This document shows, piece by piece, positions 7,629 to 14,490 of a DNA stretch of 32,172 nt. Each line of letters starts with the position of its first letter. Position 1 is the first letter of the stretch. Below the pieces are notes generated by a model. That model ran no database searches. It was not told the origin of the DNA and worked only from the letters and a program-made list of their open reading frames with translations. The position numbers and the translations under genes were made by a program. The stretch spans positions 1-32,172 of the forward strand of contig JAVETB010000026.1 in assembly GCA_034006265.1 (NCBI GenBank). The letters are read 5' to 3'. This stretch comes from Syntrophus sp034006265. Lineage in GTDB: Bacteria; Desulfobacterota; Syntrophia; Syntrophales; Syntrophaceae.

Positions 7629-8276
7629 GTGCTGAAAGAATACCGGTATCCTCTCATAGGCCTTATTCAGAATTCCCTTTATTACCTTGTCCGATGCTAC
7701 AGCCGGACCTTCCGGCTTCAGATCGAAAACGAGAAGCCCTGGATGGATCACCTGGAAGGCGGCGGCAGGGTTCTTCTATGTGGATGGCACCAGCAGTTTT
7801 TCGCGGCAATCTATCATTTCAAAACCTACGCCGTTTATCACCCGTCCCTCATGATCAGCCAAAGCAGAGACGGTGATATTATCGCCCGGATCGCCGAAAA
7901 GTCCGGCTGGCTTGCCGTAAGGGGATCCTCTTCCCGCAGGGGCGGCAGGGCACTGCGGGAGATGGTGGGCCGGCTGGAAATCTCAGGCCTTGCCGCCCAC
8001 GTCGTGGACGGCCCCAGAGGCCCGGCCGGGGTCATCAAGGCGGGCGCTCTGAGCCTGGCCCGTTCGGCGGGGGCCGTCATTGTCCCCTTCTACACCTACT
8101 CCGACCGGTCCCTGTATTTTCAGAGCTGGGACCGTTTCATGCTTCCAAAACCCTTCGCGAAGGTGCGCCTTCGCTTCGGCGATTTACTGAATGTTACAGC
8201 CGGGGAGGATGATGAGTCCTTTGAAGAGCATCGGCTCCATCTTCAACAGATCATGTTGCCCAATCTGGTCTGCTGA
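7629..8276 (+). CDS. DUF374-type lysophospholipid/lipid A acyltransferase-like protein
   Basis: 215 residues from a GTG start preceded by CGGAGA at good spacing. The N-terminus is hydrophobic and basic (YPLIGLIQNSLYYLVRCYSR). The family landmarks are GWHQQFFAA (acyltransferase-type His about residue 54), RGSSSRRGGRALREM, and VDGPRGPAGVIKAGAL near residue 125, as in DUF374 proteins related to the LpxL/LPLAT superfamily. Predicted role: acyl transfer to lipid A precursor or a related membrane lipid at the inner membrane. The exact acceptor cannot be read from sequence. It is divergent from waaF, in keeping with a role in the outer envelope. Confidence 0.8.
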   Translation: MLKEYRYPLIGLIQNSLYYLVRCYSRTFRLQIENEKPWMDHLEGGGRVLLCGWHQQFFAAIYHFKTYAVYHPSLMISQSRDGDIIARIAEKSGWLAVRGSSSRRGGRALREMVGRLEISGLAAHVVDGPRGPAGVIKAGALSLARSAGAVIVPFYTYSDRSLYFQSWDRFMLPKPFAKVRLRFGDLLNVTAGEDDESFEEHRLHLQQIMLPNLVC

Positions 8277-8421
8277 CTGTCCGCTCCATTATGCTTCAGG
8301 ACTCTTTCATTTTTTCTGAGAAAATCCTTAGAAAAACAATTGCATTTTCAATAAAAATCAGTTATCGTCCGTTCCATCATAAGTGCAGTACTTGATTGTA
8401 GTTAACAAAATACGAAAAGCG

Positions 8422-8459
8422 AACCGCACAAACCGGATTGTAGGGATGTGCGGTTTTTT
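8422..8459 (+). terminator. Intrinsic terminator or cold-shock leader hairpin upstream of csp
   Basis: AACCGCACA (8422-8430) and TGTGCGGTT (8447-8455) form a 9-bp stem with a 16-base loop, ending in a run of T to 8459. It lies 146 bases after the acyltransferase stop and about 80 bases before csp. It may end the acyltransferase transcript, or, if the csp promoter is upstream, act as an attenuating structure in a csp leader. Flanking AAGCG (8417-8421) and CGCTT (8465-8469) could extend the structure. Confidence 0.6.
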
Positions 8460-8536
8460 GTAAACGCTTCAAGTCGAGTGGATGGACAGTGTCACAAAGG
8501 TTCCTGGATGGAACCGAATATAAAGGAGAGAGAAAA

Positions 8537-8737
8537 ATGCCGGAAGGAACAGTAAAATGGTTCAACGATTCAAAGGGGTTTGGCTTTATTGAAAAAGACG
8601 GGGGCAACGATGTTTTTGTACATCATTCCGCCATCCTCGGTGAAGGGTTCAAATCCTTGTCAGAGGGTGACAGGGTCAGTTTCGATGTCGTTGAAGGGAA
8701 AAAAGGACCGGCGGCGGGAAATGTCCGCAAGCTTTAA
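8537..8737 (+). CDS. Cold-shock domain protein (CspA family)
   Basis: 66 residues, the standard size of a stand-alone cold-shock domain. RNP1 (KGFGFIE, about 13-19) and RNP2 (DVFVHHS, about 26-32) are intact, and the start MPEGTVKWFN is typical. The ATG at 8537 follows AAGGAGAGAG; an in-frame ATG at 8489 would add an unrelated N-terminus and is rejected. The protein binds single-stranded RNA or DNA and melts secondary structure in mRNA. It precedes a small basic gene and an RhlE-type helicase, a grouping that fits RNA remodelling at low temperature or in slow growth. Confidence 0.95.
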   Translation: MPEGTVKWFNDSKGFGFIEKDGGNDVFVHHSAILGEGFKSLSEGDRVSFDVVEGKKGPAAGNVRKL

Positions 8738-8833
8738 AATCCGCCCATCGCGCTGCATTTAAAAGCCCTGATTTTCTGGGCCTTAAAAGTGTATCGTCAT
8801 CAATCTTTTGATTTGGTTTTGGCTATTCATTCC

Positions 8834-8878
8834 ACCCCGGAGCCTGTTAAAAAAGGTTTCCGGGGTTGTTTCTTTTTC
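8834..8878 (+). terminator. Intrinsic terminator of csp
   Basis: ACCCCGG (8834-8840) pairs with CCGGGGT (8860-8866), extended by a few pairs around an A-rich loop, and is followed by TTGTTTCTTTTT. It lies about 100 bases after the csp stop. Confidence 0.75.
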
Positions 8879-8881
8879 AGA

Positions 8882-8907
8882 GACGCCTCGTTCCGGAACG
8901 AGGCGTC
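8882..8907. repeat. Perfect 26-bp palindrome
   Basis: GACGCCTCGTTCC at 8882-8894 is followed directly by its exact reverse complement to 8907. It can form a very stable hairpin in RNA and lies between the csp terminator and the next small gene, about 25 bases upstream of that start codon. It could be an operator, a second transcript end or an RNA-stability element; no T-run follows. Confidence 0.7.
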
Positions 8908-8932
8908 CATACCGAAAAGCAGTGGAGAAGTT

Positions 8933-9100
8933 ATGGCACGGAAAAACCCGCAGCAATTTATCAAGCGGCAGAAGGAAATGGAGCGCGCGCAAAAAGCCAG
9001 AGAGAAAATGGCAAAGCGCCATCGCGATAAGAAAGACGACGAGTTACAGGAAGGCACTGCAAACGGACATTCCGAGGAAACACTTCCTTCAGAATCCTGA
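8933..9100 (+). CDS. Small highly charged basic protein next to csp
   Basis: 55 residues from the ATG at 8933 with GGAGAAG upstream; an in-frame ATG at 8789 would run through the csp terminator and the palindrome and is rejected. The protein is almost all helix-forming and charged: MARKNPQQFIKRQKEMERAQ followed by KAREKMAKRHRDKKDDELQE. It has no membrane segment. Similar short Lys/Arg/Glu-rich proteins are, from memory, frequent beside csp or helicase genes in deltaproteobacteria, and their function is unknown. A role in RNA or ribosome binding is plausible from charge only. Confidence 0.75.
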   Translation: MARKNPQQFIKRQKEMERAQKAREKMAKRHRDKKDDELQEGTANGHSEETLPSES

Positions 9101-9137
9101 CAGGCTTTCATAAAGACAAGGATTTATCAATTCTCAC

Positions 9138-9177
9138 GTCCCCTGAAGGGACAACCATGCCGGGGATGATCCCGGCA
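9138..9177 (+). promoter_or_regulatory. Tandem hairpins in the 5' leader of the RhlE helicase gene
   Basis: Two short stems stand in a row just before the helicase start. GTCCC (9138-9142) pairs with GGGAC (9148-9152). TGCCGGG (9158-9164) pairs with CCCGGCA (9171-9177) around GATGAT. The second ends about 12 bases before the AAGGAA ribosome site and might affect translation in a temperature-dependent way. Confidence 0.45.
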
Positions 9178-9201
9178 AATTATCACGAAAAAGGAATTTC
9201 A

Positions 9202-10473
9202 ATGAGTTTTACAAAGTTTAATTTTCACCCCCGGATCCAGGACGGCATCCAGGCCATGGGTTACACGACACCGACCCCTATCCAGCAGAAATCCATTCCG
9301 GCGATACTCCAAGGCAGGGATGTCATGGGGCTTGCCCAGACCGGAACGGGTAAAACAGCGGCGTTTGTCCTGCCCATCATGCAGCACCTGATCAACAGCC
9401 CGCGCAGAGGAACCCGTGCGTTAATCGTTGCGCCAACGCGGGAACTGGCGGAACAGATTCATGAGTCCATAGAGGAACTCGGCAGGGAGACAAAGTTGAG
9501 AAGTGTCGCTGTTTATGGCGGTGTCAATAAGAATCCGCAGATTTCAAAACTCCGGGAGGGAGCTGAAATCGTTGTCGCCTGTCCGGGCCGCCTGCTCGAC
9601 CTGATGGACCAGGGAGCCGCCGACTTGTCCGGGATCGAAATTCTCGTTCTGGACGAAGCGGACCGCATGTTCGATATGGGTTTTCTGCCGGATATCCGGA
9701 AGATCACCAGGAGGACACCGGAAAAGCGCCAGACGCTGCTGTTTTCTGCCACGATGCCCTCGGATATCCACCTCCTCGCAAGGGAAGTCCTTCACAATCC
9801 CATGATTCTCCGGGTCGGCGATGACGCTCCTGCGTCGACGGTATCCCATGCCCTGTATCCCGTTGAACAGCACCTCAAGACAGCCCTGCTGATGAAGCTT
9901 CTGCGGGAAACGCAGACAGAATCGGTTCTCGTATTCACGCGCACCAAGCATCGGACGACGCGGGTAGCGTTGCAGATGAAAACAGCCGGGTTCCCCGTGG
10001 CATCCCTGCAGGGCGATCTTTCGCAGAGCAGGCGCCAGGACGCCCTCAGCGGCTTTCGGAACGGAAGGTACCAGATCCTGGTCGCCACGGACATCGCTGC
10101 CAGAGGGATCGATGTTACCCGGATCTCCCATGTGATCAATTATGACATGCCCGACACCGTCGATGCCTATACCCATCGCATCGGCCGTACAGGCCGGGCT
10201 GAGCAGGAGGGAGATGCCTTTTCCTTTGTGACCCCTGAGGAGCGGGATCTGGTGGGAAACATCGAGCATGTCCTGGGGGAGCGAATCGAACGGCGCACCC
10301 TGGAAGGTTTTGATTACGCGCTGCCTGCTCCGGCAGGAAGTGGCGGAGGTCGGCGTTCCAGCGTCAGCCACACGAGACGCGAACTCCCCACCGAGTTCCT
10401 GAGCGCCGTTCCGGCGAAAAAACCTTCCTCTCATCATTTTTCGCCACGGGCATCGGGTCGCCGAAGCCGATAA
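9202..10473 (+). CDS. rhlE: DEAD-box ATP-dependent RNA helicase, RhlE type
   Basis: 423 residues from the ATG at 9202 (MSFTKFNFHPR), with AAGGAATTTCA upstream; an earlier ATG at 9157 is less likely because it sits in a leader hairpin. All helicase motifs are visible in order: Q-motif GYTTPTPIQQ, motif I AQTGTGKTA, Ia PTRELAEQ, II DEAD, III SAT, IV-V with VATDIAARGIDV, and VI HRIGRTGR. After about residue 370 comes a basic tail (GGGRRSSVSHTRRE...HHFSPRASGRRSR), as in RhlE proteins. It unwinds short RNA duplexes in ribosome assembly or mRNA decay. Its neighbours csp and the small basic protein suggest a shared RNA-remodelling role. Confidence 0.93.
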   Translation: MSFTKFNFHPRIQDGIQAMGYTTPTPIQQKSIPAILQGRDVMGLAQTGTGKTAAFVLPIMQHLINSPRRGTRALIVAPTRELAEQIHESIEELGRETKLRSVAVYGGVNKNPQISKLREGAEIVVACPGRLLDLMDQGAADLSGIEILVLDEADRMFDMGFLPDIRKITRRTPEKRQTLLFSATMPSDIHLLAREVLHNPMILRVGDDAPASTVSHALYPVEQHLKTALLMKLLRETQTESVLVFTRTKHRTTRVALQMKTAGFPVASLQGDLSQSRRQDALSGFRNGRYQILVATDIAARGIDVTRISHVINYDMPDTVDAYTHRIGRTGRAEQEGDAFSFVTPEERDLVGNIEHVLGERIERRTLEGFDYALPAPAGSGGGRRSSVSHTRRELPTEFLSAVPAKKPSSHHFSPRASGRRSR

Positions 10474-10519
10474 TCTTGCAAAGCGCGTCCCTTCAGGGGT
10501 GCGCTCTGCCTTTGGAGAT

Positions 10520-10552
10520 TCCCCCGATCCATCCCGGTTCGGGGGATTTTTT
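10520..10552 (+). terminator. Intrinsic terminator of rhlE
   Basis: TCCCCCGA (10520-10527) and TCGGGGGA (10539-10546) form an 8-bp stem with an 11-base loop followed by six T. It lies 47 bases after the rhlE stop. Confidence 0.9.
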
Positions 10553-10628
10553 CGCTCACCGCATGGAAACCCGCCTTTTCAGGGGGCCATGGGGACAGGC
10601 CTGATCCGTTGATGGATGAGACGGGTCA

Positions 10629-10946
10629 TCAGGAAGAGATTTCTGCCTCGCTGATGATCTTGATTTTTTTTGACCACCCGTATTTCCCTGTCCTGACATT
10701 TCTGCATTCCGAGTGATATTGCAGCGTGAAAACGATATCGCCCTGGTGCTGGCCGTCCTGCTCGACCCGGTAGCCCGTTATGATCCCCCCGAAAAAAGAC
10801 GGCTCCTGCAGCTTTTTGTGGAAATAGATTTCACCGCCGATCAACCCTTTCGCCTTGTCTTCATCAAGGCACCACCAACCGCTTTCCCATTCATTATCCT
10901 GCAGCTTCACAAAACGATTCAACGGTTCCAAAATGTGTATGTTCAT
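10629..10946 (-). CDS. Small conserved-looking hypothetical protein
   Basis: 105 residues from the ATG at 10946 (MNIHILEPLNRFVKLQDNEW), chosen because GGAGAGCGAT lies just upstream; the in-frame ATG at 10958 would place the ribosome site inside the gene. The sequence alternates short beta-like strands with Trp, Gly and Tyr (GWWCLDEDKAKGLIGGEIYF, GGIITGYRVEQ, DIVFTLQYH), as in a compact all-beta domain. It has no signal peptide or membrane segment. I do not recognise the family. It lies downstream of a promoter-terminator unit at 11005-11141 and may be read from that promoter when the terminator is passed. Confidence 0.6.
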   Translation of the reverse strand: MNIHILEPLNRFVKLQDNEWESGWWCLDEDKAKGLIGGEIYFHKKLQEPSFFGGIITGYRVEQDGQHQGDIVFTLQYHSECRNVRTGKYGWSKKIKIISEAEISS

Positions 10947-11004
10947 ATCGCTCTCCATCCATAAAAAAATTCAATGGTCATATCCCCTGAGGGGTTTCTG
11001 CCAT

Positions 11005-11039
11005 AAAAAAAGCCCCGCCTCACTGTAATGGGCAGGACT
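11005..11039 (-). terminator. Minus-strand intrinsic terminator upstream of the small gene at 10946
   Basis: On the minus strand AGTCCTGCC (11039-11031) pairs with GGCGGGGCT (11019-11011), nine pairs with two G-U, followed by a run of seven T (11011-11005). No protein gene on this strand ends here, so it closes a short untranslated transcript or acts as an attenuator for the gene at 10946. Confidence 0.75.
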
Positions 11040-11107
11040 TCGTTAGCTCTTTCTTTTCCCCTTGCCGAAGGGAGATTTACGGATCAGCAGATGTCAATTA
11101 CATGAAG
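11005..11107 (-). ncRNA. Candidate small RNA or regulatory leader of about 100 nt
   Basis: A promoter at 11141-11114 and the terminator at 11039-11005 frame a transcript of about 100 nt with no convincing reading frame. Besides the terminator it has a hairpin CCCTT-CGGC-AAGGG and an A/G-rich linker (GAAAAGAAAGAGCTAACGAAG). It does not match a riboswitch class that I know. It could be a free small RNA or a leader controlling the gene at 10946. Confidence 0.4.
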
Positions 11108-11113
11108 AACTTA

Positions 11114-11141
11114 AGGATAGGCGCAATGATGAATAAGTCAA
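11114..11141 (-). promoter_or_regulatory. Sigma-70-type promoter, minus strand
   Basis: -35 TTGACT (11141-11136), 16-base spacer, -10 TATCCT (11119-11114), preceded by an AT-rich stretch. It would start a transcript near 11107 running toward the terminator at 11039-11005. Confidence 0.5.
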
Positions 11142-11310
11142 GATAATTTTACCCGATCCACCGGCCGGCGGTCAGCCATTGCGGAATTCACGAGCATCGC
11201 TCATCAGGGAGAACCTGTCCGATGCGAACAGGACTCGTTGCTCTGCATCCCCAATAATTCCATATTTTTAGACAGTCAGGACAAATTTTCCCCGCTCCAT
11301 TCTAATTTCC

Positions 11311-11339
11311 TTGACACAAACCTCCCTTCCATTTATAGT
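11311..11339 (+). promoter_or_regulatory. Promoter of the minCDE operon
   Basis: Perfect -35 TTGACA (11311-11316), 17-base spacer, -10 TATAGT (11334-11339). Transcription would start near 11346, giving a leader of about 134 bases before minC. This also makes starts upstream of 11346 impossible for minC. Confidence 0.8.
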
Positions 11340-11479
11340 TCCTCAACTTGGAAAATATGGGCCATCAAAAGCTGCCATCCGTATTCAGGAAACCGGTTCG
11401 ACCACGTTGCCCTTGCCGAAGCAGAAAAGCTGACCAGAGATTATGGAACCATCGGCCCGCGGGATGTTTACAGGATAAC

Positions 11480-12187
11480 ATGTCCTCTTCTGTCGCACAT
11501 ACACCAGTCCTAGAGTTGAAGGGTAACCTTTTGTCTCTGATGGTGCTTTACCTGTACGACAGCGACAGGGAGCGCATTGAACAGCAGTTCGCCGAGAAAA
11601 TCGGAAAGGCAAAGAATTTTTTCCAGAGCGCCCCGCTCATCCTCGATCTGAGTGCACTGCAGAATGTGGATGCTCCACTTGATGTTTCGCACCTGGTCGG
11701 TCTGGCGAGGAAACACGGGCTGGTGCCCGTCGGAATTCGGGGGGGAAGCCCTCAGCTGCGCGAGGCGGCGCTGAGCCTGTCCCTCGGGATTCTTCCCGAC
11801 ACCAAACCCATGATCTCCCGGACCGAACCGCAGGAGGAGCGGACACTCCCGGCAACAAAGGACAAGATCGTATCCCAACCCGTCCGCTCCGGACAGCAGG
11901 TGGCGGCCCTCCAGGGCGATCTCGTGGTGTTGTCAGCGGTCAATCCCGGGGCGGAAGTTCTGGCAGGAAGAAACATCCACGTGTACGGAGCTCTGCGGGG
12001 ACGGGCGGTTGCGGGAATACACGGCTATTCCGAAGCCCGGATCTTCTGCCGGAATTTCGATGCGGAACTGGTTTCCATCGCGGGTCAATACAAGCTGAAT
12101 GAAGACTTTGACGACACGGTGAGAGGCAGGGCCGTTCAGATTTATCTCGAACAGGATCGTCTGGTGATCCAGCCCTTTGCAGTATAG
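11480..12187 (+). CDS. minC: Septum site-determining protein MinC
   Basis: 235 residues from the ATG at 11480 (MSSSVAHTPVLELKG), with CAGGAT upstream; an in-frame ATG at 11348 would fall at the transcription start. The N-terminal domain (about 1-110) has the MinC_N pattern (LILDLSALQN, VGIRGGSPQLREAA), then comes a flexible linker, then the C-terminal beta-helix domain with GAEVLAGRNIHVYGALRGRA and AGIHGYSEARIFCRNFDAEL. MinC inhibits FtsZ ring assembly at the cell poles and is recruited to the membrane by MinD. It is first in a minC-minD-minE operon. Confidence 0.93.
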   Translation: MSSSVAHTPVLELKGNLLSLMVLYLYDSDRERIEQQFAEKIGKAKNFFQSAPLILDLSALQNVDAPLDVSHLVGLARKHGLVPVGIRGGSPQLREAALSLSLGILPDTKPMISRTEPQEERTLPATKDKIVSQPVRSGQQVAALQGDLVVLSAVNPGAEVLAGRNIHVYGALRGRAVAGIHGYSEARIFCRNFDAELVSIAGQYKLNEDFDDTVRGRAVQIYLEQDRLVIQPFAV

Positions 12188-12296
12188 CCTCGATCAAGGC
12201 CGTGAAGGGGTCCAGGATCTTGTGTGACCCTTTTTATTTTAATGTCAGAGACGTTGATTTTTGAAAGATTGCATTTTGTTTTAAGGAGATTTTCCC

Positions 12297-13100
12297 TTGG
12301 CTAGAGTCATCGTTGTTACCTCCGGAAAGGGTGGCGTGGGAAAGACCACGACCAGCGCCGCTTTTGCTACAGGTCTCGCCATGCGCGGACATAAAACGGT
12401 CGTCATCGATTTTGACATCGGATTGCGTAATCTGGATCTCATCATGGGATGTGAACGCCGCGTCGTCTACGATTTCGTCAATGTCATCAGGGGAGAGGGA
12501 AATCTCAATCAGGCGTTGATCAAGGACAAGCGCGTCGACGACCTCTATATCCTCCCCGCATCCCAGACCCGGGACAAGGATACGTTGACCGTGGAAGGAA
12601 TCGAGCAGATTTTTGAAGAACTCAAGGAGCGTTTTGATTTCATCGTGTGCGACTCACCGGCCGGAATCGAGCACGGGGCGATCATGGCCATGTATTTCGC
12701 CGACGAAGCCATTATTGTGACCAACCCGGAAGTTTCATCCGTCCGCGATTCAGACAGGATTATCGGCATCCTGGCGAGTAAAACCAAGCGGGCGCAGAAT
12801 GGAGACGCGCCGGTCCGGGAACATCTTCTGGTAACGCGTTACTTCGCCAAGCGGGTCAATACCGGGGACATGATGAGCGCCAAGGATATCCAGGAAATCC
12901 TGGCGATCCCCCTGCTGGGCATTATCCCGGAGTCCCCGTCGGTTCTGCAGGCCTCCAATTCCGGAATTCCCGTTGCCCTGGACAAGAACAGCGACGCCGG
13001 ACAGGCCTATCTCGACGTCGTCGCGCGTTTTCTCGGCGAAGATCGTCCGCATCGTTTTTTGAATAAAAAAAGTTTTTTTGCTCGTTTATTTGGGAATTAA
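12297..13100 (+). CDS. minD: Septum site-determining ATPase MinD
   Basis: 267 residues from a TTG start at 12297 with AAGGAGAT upstream. The deviant Walker A motif SGKGGVGKTTT (about 9-19) with the signature Lys, Walker B-like VVIDFDIGLRNLDL and FDFIVCDSPAGIE are intact. The C-terminal amphipathic membrane-targeting helix is present (KKSFFARLFGN). MinD binds the inner membrane in its ATP form, recruits MinC and is released by MinE. It lies about 110 bases after minC and one base before minE. Confidence 0.96.
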   Translation: MARVIVVTSGKGGVGKTTTSAAFATGLAMRGHKTVVIDFDIGLRNLDLIMGCERRVVYDFVNVIRGEGNLNQALIKDKRVDDLYILPASQTRDKDTLTVEGIEQIFEELKERFDFIVCDSPAGIEHGAIMAMYFADEAIIVTNPEVSSVRDSDRIIGILASKTKRAQNGDAPVREHLLVTRYFAKRVNTGDMMSAKDIQEILAIPLLGIIPESPSVLQASNSGIPVALDKNSDAGQAYLDVVARFLGEDRPHRFLNKKSFFARLFGN

Positions 13101-13101
13101 C

Positions 13102-13383
13102 ATGAATATTTTCAACTATTTCAGTTTCCTGAAGCAACGAAAAAGCGCGGCGGTCGCAAAGGAGCGTCTCCAGATTATCGTGGCCCATGAGCGCAGTGCG
13201 CTTTATCGCGGCTCTTTCGATTTCATCCCCCTCCTTCAGAAGGAACTGCTGGACGTCGTCAGAAAGTATGTCAACGTGTCCGATAATCAGATCAAGGTCA
13301 ACGTGGAAAAGAACGGCAACTATGAAGTCCTGGAAGTCAATATCGCCTTAGCCGATGCAGAAGGCCGTTTCAGTCTCCCGTAA
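13102..13383 (+). CDS. minE: Cell division topological specificity factor MinE
   Basis: 93 residues from the ATG at 13102, directly after the minD stop (TAACATG), so translation is probably coupled; the ribosome site is weak. The N-terminal membrane-binding part (MNIFNYFSFLKQRKSAAVAK) and the MinD-activating helix (ERLQIIVAHERS) are present, followed by the dimerisation domain (LQKELLDVVRKYV, VEKNGNYEVLEVNI). It stimulates MinD ATPase and sets the pole-to-pole oscillation. Confidence 0.95.
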   Translation: MNIFNYFSFLKQRKSAAVAKERLQIIVAHERSALYRGSFDFIPLLQKELLDVVRKYVNVSDNQIKVNVEKNGNYEVLEVNIALADAEGRFSLP

Positions 13384-13401
13384 TCCGCCGGATTTCCTTC
13401 A

Positions 13402-14457
13402 ATGAACACCGGATTTAACAAGAAGGCCTCCGCGGCAAGCGGAGGCCTTCTTCCTGGGGATGTCCGCCACGCCATGAGCCCGAAAGCCCATCCTGTTTTT
13501 GAACAGATCTCCCTGTTCGATGATGCCTATACCCTGCTCAACAGCGGTCTCGCCGATTTCATGTCACTGGACCTGCAATCAGCCAGGAATTCTCTTGAAC
13601 AGTATGGGGAAATCTATCGGGCGCGGGATCAGGTTGCACATTTCCTTGGAATCATCGATTTCCTGGAGGAAAAGCTGGCGCAGACTCCCAACGGCATCGA
13701 GGAACCGGCTTACCTCTACGACCTCTTGAACACCCTTGAAGTCGAAACCAGCAGGGTTGCATGCCTCTCACAGAATGTCCGGGACGGAATCCGCTCCTCT
13801 CTCCAAAAGAGGCTTCTGAAGGCGATCGAAGATCATCATCTGTCCGGCACCCCTTACCTTTCCAGTTCGCTCCCCACGGGATTCGTTTATCTGCGGGCCG
13901 GTCGGCCGGACGAGGCCATCGCTGCGCTGCAGGCCTGCCTTCCTCTTTCGCCCGGAAATGCCCTTATTTACGGCTATCTCGGTGATGCCTACCTCATGCG
14001 CCGTGAGGTCGCGCAGGCCCGGCAATGCTACCTGAACGCCTGCCTGAGCGACCCGAAGGCACTGGATTGGAAATTTCTGAAGGATTCAAATCTTCTATCC
14101 CTGAGGGATCAACTCGTGGAACGATATGGGGATGAATCCCCGGCCCTGGAATGGCTTCCGGTCCATGCCATTCTTCGGGACCTTTTCAAGCCCGGGTTGC
14201 TGGGTCTGTATGAAGGCTTGAAGGAACTCGTGGAGGACTATCTCGCCCTGCAGAGGAAATTCCGGCAAACGCCTGAGCCCGGCCTCAAGGCCGGGCTTTT
14301 TCTGCGCGCTCTCCTACTCTGCGAACAGGAGCCCCACCTGAAATTTATAAAAACTGTGAATTTTATCGATCTTCGCAAAACGATGAAGAGCCTTGACCCG
14401 TCACTCTTTGCAGGCTATTTAACTTGGATCGAAAGGAGACATGCCGGCTTGAAATAA
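13402..14457 (+). CDS. TPR-repeat protein of unknown function
   Basis: Up to 351 residues. The ATG at 13402 has no clear ribosome site, and codons 7-17 run through a 14-bp GC-rich hairpin. The ATG at 13474 (Met25, MSPKAHPVFEQISL) is a reasonable alternative, though its GGGGA site is far away. The middle part has TPR-like helices (LPTGFVYLRAGRPDEAIAAL, NALIYGYLGDAYLMRREVAQ, RQCYLNACLSDP) with the A-G-A/Y spacing of the repeat. It has no signal peptide. It follows minCDE on the same strand and precedes fmt. A partner or pathway cannot be named; protein-protein scaffolding is implied by the TPR fold only. Confidence 0.7.
   Translation: MNTGFNKKASAASGGLLPGDVRHAMSPKAHPVFEQISLFDDAYTLLNSGLADFMSLDLQSARNSLEQYGEIYRARDQVAHFLGIIDFLEEKLAQTPNGIEEPAYLYDLLNTLEVETSRVACLSQNVRDGIRSSLQKRLLKAIEDHHLSGTPYLSSSLPTGFVYLRAGRPDEAIAALQACLPLSPGNALIYGYLGDAYLMRREVAQARQCYLNACLSDPKALDWKFLKDSNLLSLRDQLVERYGDESPALEWLPVHAILRDLFKPGLLGLYEGLKELVEDYLALQRKFRQTPEPGLKAGLFLRALLLCEQEPHLKFIKTVNFIDLRKTMKSLDPSLFAGYLTWIERRHAGLK
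13420..13452 (+). terminator. Strong hairpin after minE, inside the 5' part of the TPR frame
   Basis: Perfect 14-bp stem AAGAAGGCCTCCGC (13420-13433) / GCGGAGGCCTTCTT (13439-13452) with loop GGCAA, 37 bases after the minE stop. The 3' arm ends in TTCTT and is followed by CCTGG, so termination may be partial. It is a likely minCDE terminator or processing site. Confidence 0.55.
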
Positions 14458-14490
14458 CCGTTCAGCTGGAATGACAGGAGATTTTCCAAA

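Noticed and set aside
11390..11402. GGTTCGACC resembling a tRNA T-loop
   Set aside because: No acceptor, D or anticodon arms can be formed around it.
11340..11513. Protein-like frame (AEAEKLTRDYGTIGPRDVYR) in the minC leader
   Set aside because: It has no start codon with a ribosome site after the promoter at 11311-11339 and overlaps minC out of frame; probably chance, though the text looks protein-like.
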